NCBI GenBank assembly: GCA_019426215.1
Contig: CM033392.1
Location: 37,868,980-37,932,979, forward strand
From: Buddleja alternifolia
Lineage: Eukaryota; Streptophyta; Magnoliopsida; Lamiales; Scrophulariaceae
Direction of reading: 5' to 3'
DNA length: 64,000 bases
Positions 12,100 to 23,215 of this stretch are shown piece by piece; within the stretch, counting starts at the first letter, position 1, and each line of letters begins with the position of its first letter. The position numbers and the translations under genes were made by a program. The notes under the pieces are model-generated. The model saw nothing but the letters and a program-made list of their open reading frames with translations. It was not told where the DNA came from and did no database searches.

Positions 12100-12852
12100 T
12101 GTTCGGATTATGCCCTCAGAGGTCATAGAGGATAGAATGATAGGGCATCTTTCTTGTAATGAAATTATTTATTATTTATAATAAAAGGCATTGTTTAGTT
12201 TTCACTTAAATCTTATTTGCATCTTTAAGTAGTGTAAAATATTTCATCCATGTTTTCAGTGCAATCTCTCTACTTCCTATGGGATAGGAAGATTAGTGCT
12301 ACAGAGATTGATCTTGATTACTTAAACTCGTTCGCAAGTAATATGAAGTCTTTAATGGACAAATAAAGACTTAGAACACTTGTACATTCTTAGCATTGAC
12401 ATGGGAGTGCCAGTCGAACACCATGTGATGGTGGGAGCTTAAGATTGTATGCATATCAGTGGAACTGATATGCTCGAACACAACTCGCATCGGTTCTGTC
12501 ACATGGGTTTTCACTCTGTGACTGTCAATGAAAGAACTAATTATGCATAATAGGTATCAATGAACCTTTAACCTGAAGTATCAGGCTGAAGATACATTTG
12601 TGACATTAAGTCTGTCACTAGAGTAGTTAGACCCAATTCACCCGTTGGTGGGGTCGACCTCAAAATGCGGCTTGGTGGGCAAGTGGTAGTCTTAGCTGAT
12701 AACTAATATGGGATTTGTTCTCTCATAAGTGAATGAGAAAGTATCTTATGTAATTATAGATAATAGAGATCAAAGTCTTTGGTCAAAGAAGAAGAGACGA
12801 TTGTGCGAGGCATTAATCGACCTCAATGATCTCGTATCATTATAATTAATAC
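12100..12852 (+). mobile_element. Left part of an older copia LTR (element B) inserted in the gypsy element
   Basis: It begins TGTTCGGATTATGCCCTCAG, the same layout as the LTR of the younger element at 12853 (TGTTAGGAATGTGCCCTCAT). It shares CACCCGTTGGTGGGGTCGAC at 12639-12658. It is interrupted after 753 bp by the copia element at 12853-22167 and resumes at 22168. No internal domain of element B is seen, so it is a solo or deleted LTR. Confidence 0.8.
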
Positions 12853-14525
12853 TGTTAGGAATGTGCCCTCATATGCCAATGAGGAATTAGATTAAGTAGG
12901 GCACTTAGTTGTATTATACGCCTAATAAAAAATATAGAAAAGCATTATCTTTTGTTCATGTAAATCTTCATAGCATTTATAAGTAATGAACAAATAACTA
13001 GTCCATGTGTATCAAGGCAAGTCTTCCACTCCTTCTAGGATGAGAAGAAGGGCACTGGTAGGACTTGGTACATGAACACTCAAAAGGGTTCGCAAGTCAA
13101 AGAATCTTAATTGGGCATTAAGATTTGAATAGATTTGTATGACACATGCTCTGACAAACAGTGCCAGTCGAACACTATGGGATAGTGGGAGTTTGTGTCA
13201 TAGATACATTAATGGAATTAATGTATTCGAGCACGGCTTGCAGTAATCCGATCACATGGGTGTTTACTCAGTGACTGTCAATGATTGGATTACTGACTAT
13301 GATAGTATGCGTGAGCCTTTGACTTGAGGATTCACTATAACAATGTGCTTGTGACATTGGATCTGTTACTAGAGTAGTTAGGCCTAATTCACCCGTTGGT
13401 GGGGCCGACCTCGAAGTACTATCCCAATGGGCAAGTAGCAATTGTGAAGTGATTGCCAAGAAGAGATTCACTGTCTCCAAAGTAAACGAGCAGATACCCT
13501 ATGCGATCATAGGTAACTAAAATGGAAAGTCTTTGGCCAAAGCAATAGAACTGACTTGTGTGGGACACAGAGGGCAGTTGGGTCATTTCATGTTACTATG
13601 ATTCATAGCATAGCATCGAGTTATGTGAGTTTGACATATTCCATGACTCTCACTCGATCGGGGTACATCAGTGAAGGGCTTATACTCATATGGAATTCAT
13701 AGTCAAGAGGTTCATAGTGACATAGTCATTTCGTACTTGGTTGGGCTACGATGTGGGGCCATGGGGCTGGCTAGGTGTCACCCACACCCTTTGGTATCCT
13801 TCCATTGCCAATCAAGGCGAACCTAGAGAGTCGCGCTAACAGGAATGAGCGGGAAATCACTTTGTGTACTTGGAGGGGCATTTTGGTAATTTGTCCTTAG
13901 ATTGGCAAATTAATTTAGTGGATGAATTAATTCAATTAGTTGTTTAATTTGAGTAAACAATGGAATATTAAATTAATTAATTTGAATATTTATTTAACTA
14001 GATTAAATGAATTTGGTTAAATTAAATATTAATTTAATCACATACATATTTAATTAGATTAAATAAGAAATGTAATTAAATTAAAGTGGACTAAATTGAC
14101 TGGGCTAACTTAGCCCACTCGGGCATCCACATGGGCCTATGAGGCGTATAACCTAGGTCCAAGTAGGAGGATTCTATTTAAATCCTCCAACACTTAGACT
14201 TAGGTTAAGAGATGATTAGTTGCCACCAAAATTACACATTAGAATAGAGAGAAAATATTCTCTCCCTCTTCTTCTCTTCTAGCCGCCATTGGGAGATGGA
14301 GGAGGTAGATTTCCGGCGAATTCCACGCGTGATTATCTAGAGGGAGGAGTCCTGGGGATTGCTGCTGTAGACGGTAGATCAAAAAGGAAACACGCTACAA
14401 CGAGGTTAATCAATCTTTCGCGTATTTATTGTTTTTGTTTAAAATCAACAAGAGCCCAAATTGATCCATGGCTTCGGGAATCGAAATTTTATTCTGCTGC
14501 GTTTTTCGTGTATCGATTCCCAACA
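12853..14525 (+). repeat. 5' LTR of the nested copia element
   Basis: 1673 bp, starting TGTTAGGAATGTGCCCTCAT and ending TATCGATTCCCAACA. It contains the CACC-CGTT-GGTG hairpin at 13390-13401 and the word AGAGAGTCGCGCTA near 13825-13840, both shared with other LTRs of this clade in the window. From about 13900 to 14080 it is rich in AATTAAT words. Confidence 0.93.
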
Positions 14526-14541
14526 GTGATATCAGAGCCAA
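14526..14541 (+). promoter_or_regulatory. Primer-binding site for initiator methionine tRNA
   Basis: TGATATCAGAGCC directly follows the 5' LTR. It differs by one base from TGGTATCAGAGCC, the usual copia site complementary to the 3' end of initiator tRNA-Met. Reverse transcription would start here. Confidence 0.9.
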
Positions 14542-15313
14542 ATTTGTGGCTTCGTTGATTTTTTTTTCGTAGTTTTACATGTTTAATTGTTATTCGATGT
14601 GATTGCTGCGTTTTTATTGATTTTGAATCAATTTTGAATGGATGAATAAATCTGAAAAATTGTGATTGGAATCATATTTTGAATGGGTAATGAAATCTAA
14701 AATTTAATTTCGATTGGATCGAAAATTTGAAATATGAGAACGAAGATGAATTGAGTTTGAACTGGAAATTGGAAAAGCAGCAAGGCTGTTGTCAACACAG
14801 CAACCAATGGTTTTGGGTTACTATTGTTTCACGATAAACGCCATTGAAGGCGACGGGGAAATGCCGAAGTCGTGTGCCACTAGAATTAGCTCTAGAATTC
14901 ACGACTCATGGAGATTGCCAGAGAACACCATATCCGTCGAAGCTCTGTGAATCAGATTCTCACAGCACCCATGCGTCGATTGAACGGCGAAGAAGACCAC
15001 CGAGGTTCGCCGTTGCTGAAAAGCGTTGCGTGCTGCTACGGGCGGCGTAAAGTCGCTGCCGTTTGTTGCTTGAAAGGCTGTGACATGGCTGGCTGGCGCC
15101 ACCAAGCTTGGAATCGGGATTTGCAAATTCGAGTTTGTAGATTCCCGACATATACAGGCGGCAAGGAAGTCTCCGTTCTTCATTTCGGCGGTGGAAATAA
15201 TCGCCGTGGTCGCGGCGCAGGGCACTGCAACGGCAATCGGCGAAGTTGCGATCGCAGGCGCCGCGATGATGACGGCGGGATCAGCTTATGCGCTAGTGAG
15301 CAGAAGCTCAATC
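14542..15313 (+). other. GC-richer first part of the copia leader, no gene recognised
   Basis: Open frames overlap in several frames on both strands between 14844 and 15531, which is what GC-rich DNA with few TAA words produces. None gives a recognisable domain. It could be captured foreign sequence, because it is GC-rich among AT-rich neighbours, but I cannot identify a source. Confidence 0.4.
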
Positions 15314-15547
15314 GTGTTGGGTCGGGCCCAACACAAATTAGGGTTTTGTGTTGGGCTTGGTCCAACACTAGAAAAATTAATCCAGCGGTGAGCAAGCCCA
15401 ACACTTCTCATATTGGCTGGGCTTGGCCCAACGCGTGTGGTCCTCTTCTGGGTTAAGCCAAGCGAGATGGACCATGTGTTGGGCTTAACCCAGCACACAA
15501 TGTGGGCCGCCAAAATTGTTTGGTTATGCATTGGGTTTAACCCAATG
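15314..15547 (+). repeat. Array of GTGTTGGG / CCCAACAC hairpins in the copia leader
   Basis: About five adjacent inverted repeats are built from GTGTTGGG-like and CCCAACAC-like arms. Clear examples: arms 15314-15321 and 15327-15334 around a TCGGG loop (perfect 8 bp), and arms 15529-15535 and 15541-15547 around TTTAA (perfect 7 bp). Intermediate ones near 15345-15375, 15400-15425 and 15475-15505 are imperfect. Confidence 0.82.
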
Positions 15548-15564
15548 TATTTTGGCTAGGTAAA

Positions 15565-16300
15565 TGGATTAATTGAAAGTCCTAATTAAATTAAAATCTT
15601 CGTTTTAATTAAATTGGATTTAGTTGATTAAATTTGATTTAATCCACTAAAAAATATTAAATTAGATTTAATAATTTGATTAAATTGAATTTAACCTATG
15701 GATCAAAATTATTAGATTTAATTTTATTGTAATTAAATTAGATTTAACTGTTTGATTAATTTTGATTTAATTTGTTACAATTAAATTGGATTTAATTTGT
15801 TTAAATTAAATTGAATTTAACTTACTTGAATTGGATTGACTAACTTAAAATTGGATTTAAGTTTAGTAAATTGAGTTTAATATTGTCATAAATTAAATTA
15901 GATTTAATTTACTTTGATTAAATTAGATTTAATCATCATGTTAAAATTAAGTTGGACTTAGTTTTGCTTTGATTAAATTGGATTTAATCTTTCCATCAAA
16001 ATCAAATTAAATTTGATTTTGCTGTAATTAAATTACATTTAATTACTTGATTAAATTAGATTTATTCTTTTTCATCAATATTAAAATTATATTTACTAAA
16101 ATTGAATTGGATTTAATTATATGATTGAATTGGATTCAAAATTACGATTGAATTGGATTCAGAATTACCCATCATAATTAAATTGGATTTAATTTTCTTT
16201 GATTAAATTAGATTTAATCTTCACATCAAAATTAAATTAGATTTAATTTGGTAATAATTAAATGAATTTAATTATTACTAAATTAGATTTATATTATCAT
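15565..16300 (+). repeat. Degenerate array of AATTAAATTGGATTTAATT units in the copia leader
   Basis: About 730 bp are composed almost wholly of near-palindromic units such as TTAAATTGGATTTAATT and TTAAATTAGATTTAATC, separated by short variable links. More than twenty imperfect copies can be picked out. No gene is present. Element A has a similar AT-rich block at 3600-3896. Confidence 0.85.
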
Positions 16301-16902
16301 CACATATATGCTTATATCTCGTTATGTGCTTGTTTTATGTGATGGGTGACACGGTCCATGGACTTAGGGCGTGTTTTTGTTTTATCTGGGTTGTATTGGG
16401 CCGGTTTGAGCCTCTCAGTTTGTATCTTTAATTTATGCTTAGATTTCTGTATAGGCTTTTCTTTGTATTTATTAGAGATAGGCCTAGGGGAGCTTGATGG
16501 ACCCACTTGGAGCTTGGAGCCGGAATTAGATTCCTGTATAGGTGGAAGCTTTATGTAATAGATAGGCCCATTCCCTTTTGATTGGCCCATTGGCTTGGGC
16601 TAATCTAGACAAGTCCATGGACAAGTGTGTTGTTAGTGCTTCTAGGATTTACTACGCTTTATATTTGATATATCTACGCTAAACTTACTAATGTGCAAAG
16701 TGAGATCCTTTTCATAATATTCAAATTCTCCCAAAGTTTAAATACTGAGTAAGTAAAGGATATTTGATATCCTGGCTCTCCATCAAACTTTAGAGAAACG
16801 AGGTCATGTCTGGTGTATGGTGTTGTCCTGGAATAAGGGGGTTATGCATTATGACATGATTCTTGATTCTCTTTAGTGCATTAGATGCCTTCGGTCGAAG
16901 CA
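16301..16902 (+). other. Copia leader segment related to the element A leader
   Basis: No gene. From about 16690 to 16815 the sequence is related to minus-strand 3250-3150 of element A: ATGTGCAAAGTGAGA, ATTCTCCCA, then TATCCTG and CTCCA in the same order. This conservation in non-coding DNA suggests a functional part of the leader. The words CTCCCAAAGTTT and AAACTTTAGAG form a longer-range inverted repeat. Confidence 0.65.
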
Positions 16903-17130
16903 AATTTCGCCCCATATATCGAAAAAGGTTGCAAGGCGAAATTCAATTGTTAGAATGATAGGAGTTGATGGGTATTGACTCAGATGGATCACCACTTATA
17001 TATTGAAAAAGGTTGCGGTCAAGTGATCCATGAGCCAAAGTAAGATTGAACCATCAGTTGGACTGGTCCACGCCACTTCAAAGATTCAATGAGCCATATA
17101 TCGAAAAAGGTTGCAATTCATTGGAATCAT
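16903..17130 (+). repeat. Three hairpins with conserved loop and different stems, copia leader
   Basis: Hairpin 1 has a perfect 9-bp stem (16903-16911 and 16935-16943). Hairpin 2 pairs ATGGATCAC with GTGATCCAT (about 16995-17025). Hairpin 3 pairs GATTCAATGA with TCATTGGAATC (about 17089-17123, one bulge). All three loops carry CATATAT, then C/TGAAAAAGGTTGC; in 1 and 3 this ends in palindromic TTGCAA beside the 3' arm. Stem sequences are unrelated, so the loop is what is conserved. Confidence 0.85.
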
Positions 17131-20100
17131 TGAAGAACTCAATCACTCGCTACGAAAGCTGTCCAACGAGATTTCTAATTATTGCAGTGGGAATGCAGTG
17201 ATTCAAAAAACGTAGTGGGAGCCAAGTCAAAATTAAAAGTCCTAATTTTGCTTGGGTATAATTACAATGAACTAATTGAATCTGGTAATTTTCTGTATTT
17301 CTTTATCTCTCTTATTAGAATATCAACCCGTTATGTTTTGTTTGAGAAATATTGTGCTTACTGGCCAAAACTCATCAAATGGCTGAGAAGCTAGAGGATA
17401 GTCCTCAGTTTAAAGTCATTGATATATGTGCTTGAAGCAAGCATTCCTCGTATCCAATGAAGGACGACGAGTGGGGCTCTTTTATGAAACGCACTGGGTA
17501 TAGAACTTTAGGTTTTAGAAACTAATGTTCTATGACCACTTATCTTCATTTCTAATATTCTGTATTCCAAAGCTAGTGCTCACGATTAAACTAAGGAATT
17601 AGAATATAGAAAGTAGTAGAAAGCTAGAAGGACGAGATGTGATCAATGTTGGAACCAGACATAGTGTCATGGTTATCCATATAGGATCCACCTCCATTAT
17701 ATTAAAAATTCTAGACATGTAGTAGTTTTGGATGATTGTTTGGTTTACCCAATGGAAGTAAGAACATAATCTTTAGTCATGACTTGGTGAAGAGAAGATG
17801 CTTCTTTAGGTTTGGTAATAACTTACATTTATTTTGGAGATAAATGTGGGGACAATGCATCCTTACTAAATTATTTACAATAATGGTTCGGAATAAGTGT
17901 ATAGTGAACACCCTGACTGGAGTAAGCAGTATGCTTGGAGTAAACAAAAAATTGTATGGCGCCTAAGATTAGGTCATGCCTTGGGAGTATAAGATACATG
18001 TGTTAGTAGAAACATGGGAGTACATTCCCATTGGGATCAGATCCCTATCCAAATGTAAGCATCGTATCACATAAGCAAGATGACCAAATCTCCCTTCGCC
18101 GGGAAATATTGAAAGGGCCACACAAATATTAAAAGGTTTGGTGCATACTACGTACATGGTGGTGAACATGGCATCATAGAAAGGCACTACTAGTGGACCA
18201 TAGTGCAAGTATATGAATGCCTTGTTCAACACATTCTTAAGAGAACATGACATGGTTTCAATGCTAACACTTCCAACAATAACGAAGTTGAATAGGGTAG
18301 TAGTATGTAAGAACTGAACAATGTTGGCATGATTCATTCTACGCTAAGCTGCGTGGGATTACGCAAATTCAACGTCGATTATGTGTTGCTCATAGGTACA
18401 TCTTGAATAAATATCCCTCCAAATTCTTTCCTAAAAATGTCATATAAGATATGGTGCTATAGGAAGCTTAGTCTCAAAACACATGAAGGTATGGGGGATG
18501 CCCTACCTATATGTGAAAAGGGACAAAGGTAGAGAACCTGGAGGCTAAGTTCTTAAAAAGGCTTTTTATTGATTATCCTGAGGATTCTACAGGTTACCTC
18601 TTTTACCTACATAATGATTAGAGGATCATTATGTCCTTAGAGGACTACTTTCCCAAAGATAAGTTCGATTGAGGAAGTGAAGATGGTAGAAAGATTGTTC
18701 TTGTAGAACAAAATGAAAGTCCTTTGAGAACCACTATTCAAGAAACACAAAACAAGCCCATTATGACACAACCACCAACGAGTCAGTCAGGTAGAGTATC
18801 TCAGCCGCCTGAGAGATATGGTTATCTGCTGCAAGATGAGCATAGTGTATATGTTGTAGCAAAAGGAAACCAATGATATGATCCCTTCTACCTATGACCA
18901 AACGATGGTGTATGGACTCTACGAGATGGTGTGAAGCTATAGAATGAGGATATGAATTTGATTTCTTCGAACCAAGTCTAGACTCTGGTAGATCACCTTG
19001 AAGGTATTGTACCTATTAGATACAAGTGGATCTACAAGAGAAAGATTGGTACGAATGGCGAGGCCAGACTAATGGTAAAAGGGTATAATTAAAAGGAGGG
19101 CATTGACTATGAGGAAGCCCTTTTGACCCTAGTCATGATCAAATCCATAAGAATCCTGCTTGCCATAGCAACACACCTAGACCGTGAAATCTGGAAGATG
19201 GATATGAAGACCACATTCCTTAGTAGATTTCTCGAGAAGGACATCTATGAAGAATAGTCTAAGGGTTTCATATCCAAAGCTAATTTCATAAAATCTACTA
19301 GTTAAACATGTCCATTGATGGGCTGAAGCAGACCTCTCATAGATGAAATCTTTGGTTTGATGACATAGTTAAGAACTATGGGAATGTCAAAAACGAAGAT
19401 GAACCAAGTGTCTACTAGAAGACCAGTGGGAGCTATATATCATTTCTGATTTTTTATATAGACGATGTTCTACTTATAGGAAATGATGTAGGCTTATTGA
19501 CTTCGGTCAATACACAATTCTTGAGAACATTCTCCATGAAAGACTTGGGAAATATCACTCGTATCCTTGGAATTCGTCTTTATAGGGATAGAGCGAATAG
19601 AATGATGAAACTTTCCCAAGCCCTTTACTTAGATAATATCCTAAAATGATTTAGGATGCAAGATCTGAGAAAGGGCTCTTGCTTTTGAGACAGAGGGTTC
19701 ATCTCCCTAAAAATCGACGAATCCTCATAGTGAGGAAGGCCAAAAAGAGATTAATGTGAAACCTTATGCCTTAGTAGAAGGTAGCAGAGTGTACACAAGA
19801 TAGTGTATGAAACCAGACAAAGCTTACACTATGAGCGTAATAATTGGGTTTTCAAGCTAACCTGGGCAAAGAGCATAGGATAGTTGAGAAACGTGTATCC
19901 TAAAGTACTTAAGAAGAACTAAGGATATGTTTCTCTTCTATGAAAAATGGGGAACAAAGTATGGAGAATTACATGTCCGACATGGACGACTGAAAGTCCA
20001 CACCTGGGTTTATACTCACCCTCAACCGTGGAACAGAGTCTTGGAAGGGTTTCAAGCAAAGTACCACCACTGTTTCCACTACTGAGAGTGATTATAAGGC

Positions 20101-20470
20101 TGCCTCAGAGGCTGCCAAGGAGATTGATTTTGAAGTTCATGGTGGAACCTGAGGCAGCCAAGGAGATTGATTTTAAAGTTCATGGTGGAACTTCAAATGG
20201 TTCCTAGCCTGGGGCTCTCATTGTCACTGTGACAACAAAAGAGCTGTAGCGCAGAACAAGGGAACCAAGGTCTCGCAATGAGACCAAACACATTAAGAGA
20301 GAGTATCACATGACTGGAAAAATCGTTGGAAAAAGTCTGTATAGCCGTGCAGAAAATAGTCGTAGCCAAAAGCATGGTTGGCCCACTCACCAAACCAATA
20401 TCACAGGCAGTGCTAGATTGACATCTTCTGAAGATGGGTATTAGATACCATGGCAATTATCATTGAGTGC
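17131..20470 (+). pseudogene. Decayed copia gag-pol of the nested element
   Basis: No long frame survives. Recognisable in order: a gag-pre-integrase remnant (LRLGHALG near 17965), a post-integrase remnant (KSPFAGKY near 18090), the segment before RT (RLRDMVIC region near 18800), RT pieces (VPIRYKWIYKRK near 19010; EIWKMDMKTTFL near 19190; LYIDDVLLIGND near 19460; MKDLGNITRILGI near 19540) and an RNase H tail before 20470. Stops and frame changes occur in every block. A duplicated segment lies at about 20110-20190, where GCCAAGGAGATTGATTTT occurs twice. The copy cannot move on its own. Confidence 0.85.
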
Positions 20471-20481
20471 GAGTGGGAGAT
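20471..20481 (+). promoter_or_regulatory. Polypurine tract of the nested copia element
   Basis: GAGTGGGAGAT lies directly before the 3' LTR, the usual place and composition for the primer of plus-strand synthesis. Confidence 0.85.
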
Positions 20482-22167
20482 TGTTAGGAATGTACCCTCA
20501 TATGTCAATCAGGAATTAGATTAAGTAGGGCACTTAGTTGTATTATACGCCAAATATAAATATAGAAAGGCATTATATTTTGTTCATGTAAACCTTCATG
20601 GCATTTATAAGTAATGAACAAATAACTAGTCCATGTGTATCAAGGTAAGTCTTCCACTCCTTCTGGGATGAGGAGAAGGGCATTGGTAGGACTTGGTACT
20701 TGAACACTCAAAAGGGTTCGCAAGTCAAAGAATCTTAATTGGGCATTAAGATTCGAATAGACTTGTATGACACATGCTCTGACAAATAGTGCCAGTCGAA
20801 CACTATGGGATAGTGGGAGTTTTGTCATAGATACATTAATGGAATTAATGTATTCGAACACGGCTTGTAGTAATCCGATCACATGGATGTTTACTTAGTG
20901 ACTGTCAATGATTGGATTACTGACTATGATAGTATGCGTGAGCCTTTGACTTGAGGATTCACTATCACGATGTGCTTGTGACGTTGGGTCTGTTACTAGA
21001 GTAGTTAGGCCCAATTCACCTGTTGGTGGGGCCGACCTCGAAGTGCAATCCCAATGGGCAAGTAGCAGTTGTGAAGTGATTGCCAAGAAAGGATTCATTG
21101 TCTCGAAAGTAAACGAGCAGATACCCTATGCGATCATAGGTAACTGAAATGGAAAGTCTTTGGCCAAAGCAATAGAACTGACTTGTGTGGGACACAGAGG
21201 GCAGTTATGTCATTTCATGTTACTATGATTCATAGCTTAGCATCGAGTTATGTGAGTTTGACATATTCCATGACTCTCACTCGATCGGGGTACATCAGTG
21301 GAGGGCTTATACTCATATGGAATTCATAGTCAAGAGGTTCGTAGTGACATAGTCATTTCGTACTTGGTTGGGCTACGATGTGGGGCCACGAGGCTAGCTA
21401 GGTGTCACCCACATCCTTTGGTATCCTCCCATTGCCAATCAAGACGAACCTAGAGAGTCGCGCTAACAGGAATGAGCGGGAAATCACTTTGTGTACATGG
21501 AGGGGCATTTTGGTAATTTGTCCTTAGATTGGCAAATTAATTTAGTGGATGAATTAATTTAATTAGTTGTTTAATTTGATTAAACATTGGAATATTAAAT
21601 TAATTAATTTGAATATTTAATTTGAATATTTATTTAACTAGATTAAATGAATTTGGTTAAATTAAATATTAATTTAATCACATACATATTTAATTAGATT
21701 AAATAAGAAATATAATTAAATTAAAGTGGACTAAATTGACTGGGCTAACTTAGCCCACTCGGGCATCCACATGGGCCTATGAGGCGTATAACTTAGGTCC
21801 AAGTAGGAGGATTCTATTTAAATCCTCCAACACTTAGACTTAGGTTAAGAGATGATTAGTTGCCACCAAAATTACACAGTAGAGTAGAGAGAAAATATTT
21901 TATCCCTCTTCTTCTCTTCTAGACGCCATTTGGAGATGGAGGAGGTAGATTTCCGGTGAATTCCGCACGTGATTATCTAGAGGCAGGAGTCCTAGGGATT
22001 GCTGTTGTAGACGGTAGATCAAGAAACGAAACACGCTACAATGAGGTTAATCAATCTTTTCGTGTATTTATTGTTTTTGTTTAAAATCAACGAGAGCCCA
22101 AATTGATCCATGAATTCGGGAATTGAAATTTTATTCCGCTGCATTTTTTGTGTATCGATTCCCAACA
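20482..22167 (+). repeat. 3' LTR of the nested copia element
   Basis: 1686 bp, starting TGTTAGGAATGTACCCTCAT and ending ATCGATTCCCAACA. It carries an extra short duplication near 21607-21632 (AATTTGAATATTTAATTTGA) that the 5' copy lacks. The CACC hairpin is at 21017-21028. Confidence 0.93.
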
Positions 22168-22493
22168 AATACATATGGTCAAGTCTAGATAGTTTGACAT
22201 AACCATAACTCTCACTTGACTGGGGCACGTGAACAAAGGGTTTATACTTGTACGGTATTTACGATTGGGCGGTTGTGGAATGATCCAATCATTCGATTTC
22301 GTTTGGGCCACGTGAATGGCTGGTGTTACCCACTTCCTTTGAATTCCTCTCAGTGCTAAACAAAAAGAACCTAAAGAGTCGCGCTAAAGGATTGATAAAG
22401 AAAAATTGAAAAAAAAATTCTATTTTATTCTGGGAGATTTAATTTATGGGATAAATTAAGTGATTAATTAAATACTCATTATGAGATGATTAA
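22168..22493 (+). mobile_element. Right part of copia LTR B, truncated
   Basis: It continues the LTR of 12100-12852: ACTCTCACTTGACTGGGGCA, TTGGGCCACGTGAATGGCTG and AAAGAGTCGCGCTA match the corresponding middle part of the 12853 LTR. About 600 bp of the expected 3' end are missing, and the sequence passes directly into gypsy gag. The end at 22493 is approximate. Confidence 0.72.
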
Positions 22494-23144
22494 TTATAAT
22501 TTGTCTTCCCTTGCTAGTTGTTCCAACTTTATCCACGCGGTCTGAGCATCTAATCCCAGCAAATCACCATCAGCTCCAGCATTGAGTCGATGTTTTATTC
22601 TTGTTCGCACCCCATCATAAAAGTACTGGACAAGGTTGCTTCGAGAATAATTATGAGTTGGGCATCTCTTCATCATTCCTGTGAATCTTTCCCATACTGA
22701 AGCTAACGATTCTCTTGGTTTTTGCTGAAATCCTCATATTTTTCCTCGTAACTTATCAACCTTTGACTGTGGGAAGAATTTGTCAAGGAATTTCCAAACC
22801 AGATCTTGCCATGTTGTGATAGATTGCATATGTAGAGATCGATACCAAGTCTTTCCTTTATCCTTGAGGGAGAAATGAAAGAAACGAAGGTGGATAGCAT
22901 CGAATTCTGCAGGAAGAAAAGGTATGGTAGTCATAATCTCATAGAACTCTTCAAAGTGATCATATGGTGATTCTATTGGGTCCTCAGAAAATGGTTGGTT
23001 CTTGATCCTGGTGATTACGTGATCTGGGATATGGAGATTTCGTGTATGCAAAGGTGGAAAGATAACCGGTCCTAGGAAAATAGGCATTTGAGAGAGTTGG
23101 CTATCTCGAACGGACGGTAAAGGCTTTGGTGTTGCTGGTTGCAT
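22494..23144 (-). pseudogene. gag of the Athila-like element, truncated
   Basis: The frame starts at the ATG at 23144 and carries a typical plant gypsy capsid region (YDHFEEFYEIM; DAIHLRFFHFSLKDKGKTWY; WQDLVWKFLDKFFPQSKV). A TGA at 22736-22734 interrupts it. The same frame continues (SLASVWERFTGMMKRCPTHN) to 22494, where the remaining gag and all of pol are lost. Gag would form the particle that packages the element RNA. Confidence 0.87.
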
Positions 23145-23194
23145 GGCTAGTAAAAGGTTTTGTAACCATGTTTAATTTTTCGGAAGACACATAT

Positions 23195-23209
23195 CCGGCA
23201 ACGGCGCCA
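23195..23209 (-). promoter_or_regulatory. Primer-binding site of the Athila-like element
   Basis: On the minus strand TGGCGCCGTTGCCGG lies 6 bases inside the 5' LTR. This fits the 3' end of plant tRNA-Asp, the primer reported for Athila-type elements (family knowledge, not checked here). Confidence 0.8.
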
Positions 23210-23215
23210 AAAACT

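Larger units (their letters stand above)
12853..22167 (+). mobile_element. Complete but decayed Ty1/copia element, nested in a related LTR
   Basis: Two LTRs (12853-14525 and 20482-22167) bound about 5.96 kb. A perfect 5-bp duplication AATAC flanks it (12848-12852 and 22168-22172). A primer-binding site, a 2.6-kb leader, gag-pol remnants and a polypurine tract follow in order. In a 155-bp LTR stretch that I compared (13381 onward against 21007 onward) there are 10 differences, so it is much older than the Retrofit-like element at 41762. It lies inside a related LTR, element B. Confidence 0.92.

Noticed and set aside
13268..13480. Similar ORF on the minus strand in both copies of the copia LTR (13268-13480 and 20895-21098)
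   Set aside because: The two frames match because LTRs are duplicates by origin. There is no domain and no similar frame in the other LTRs of the clade.
14844..15531. Cluster of overlapping ORFs on both strands, up to 182 codons
   Set aside because: They overlap in several frames, show no domain and lie in the GC-richer leader of a dead copia element. They look like composition effects.
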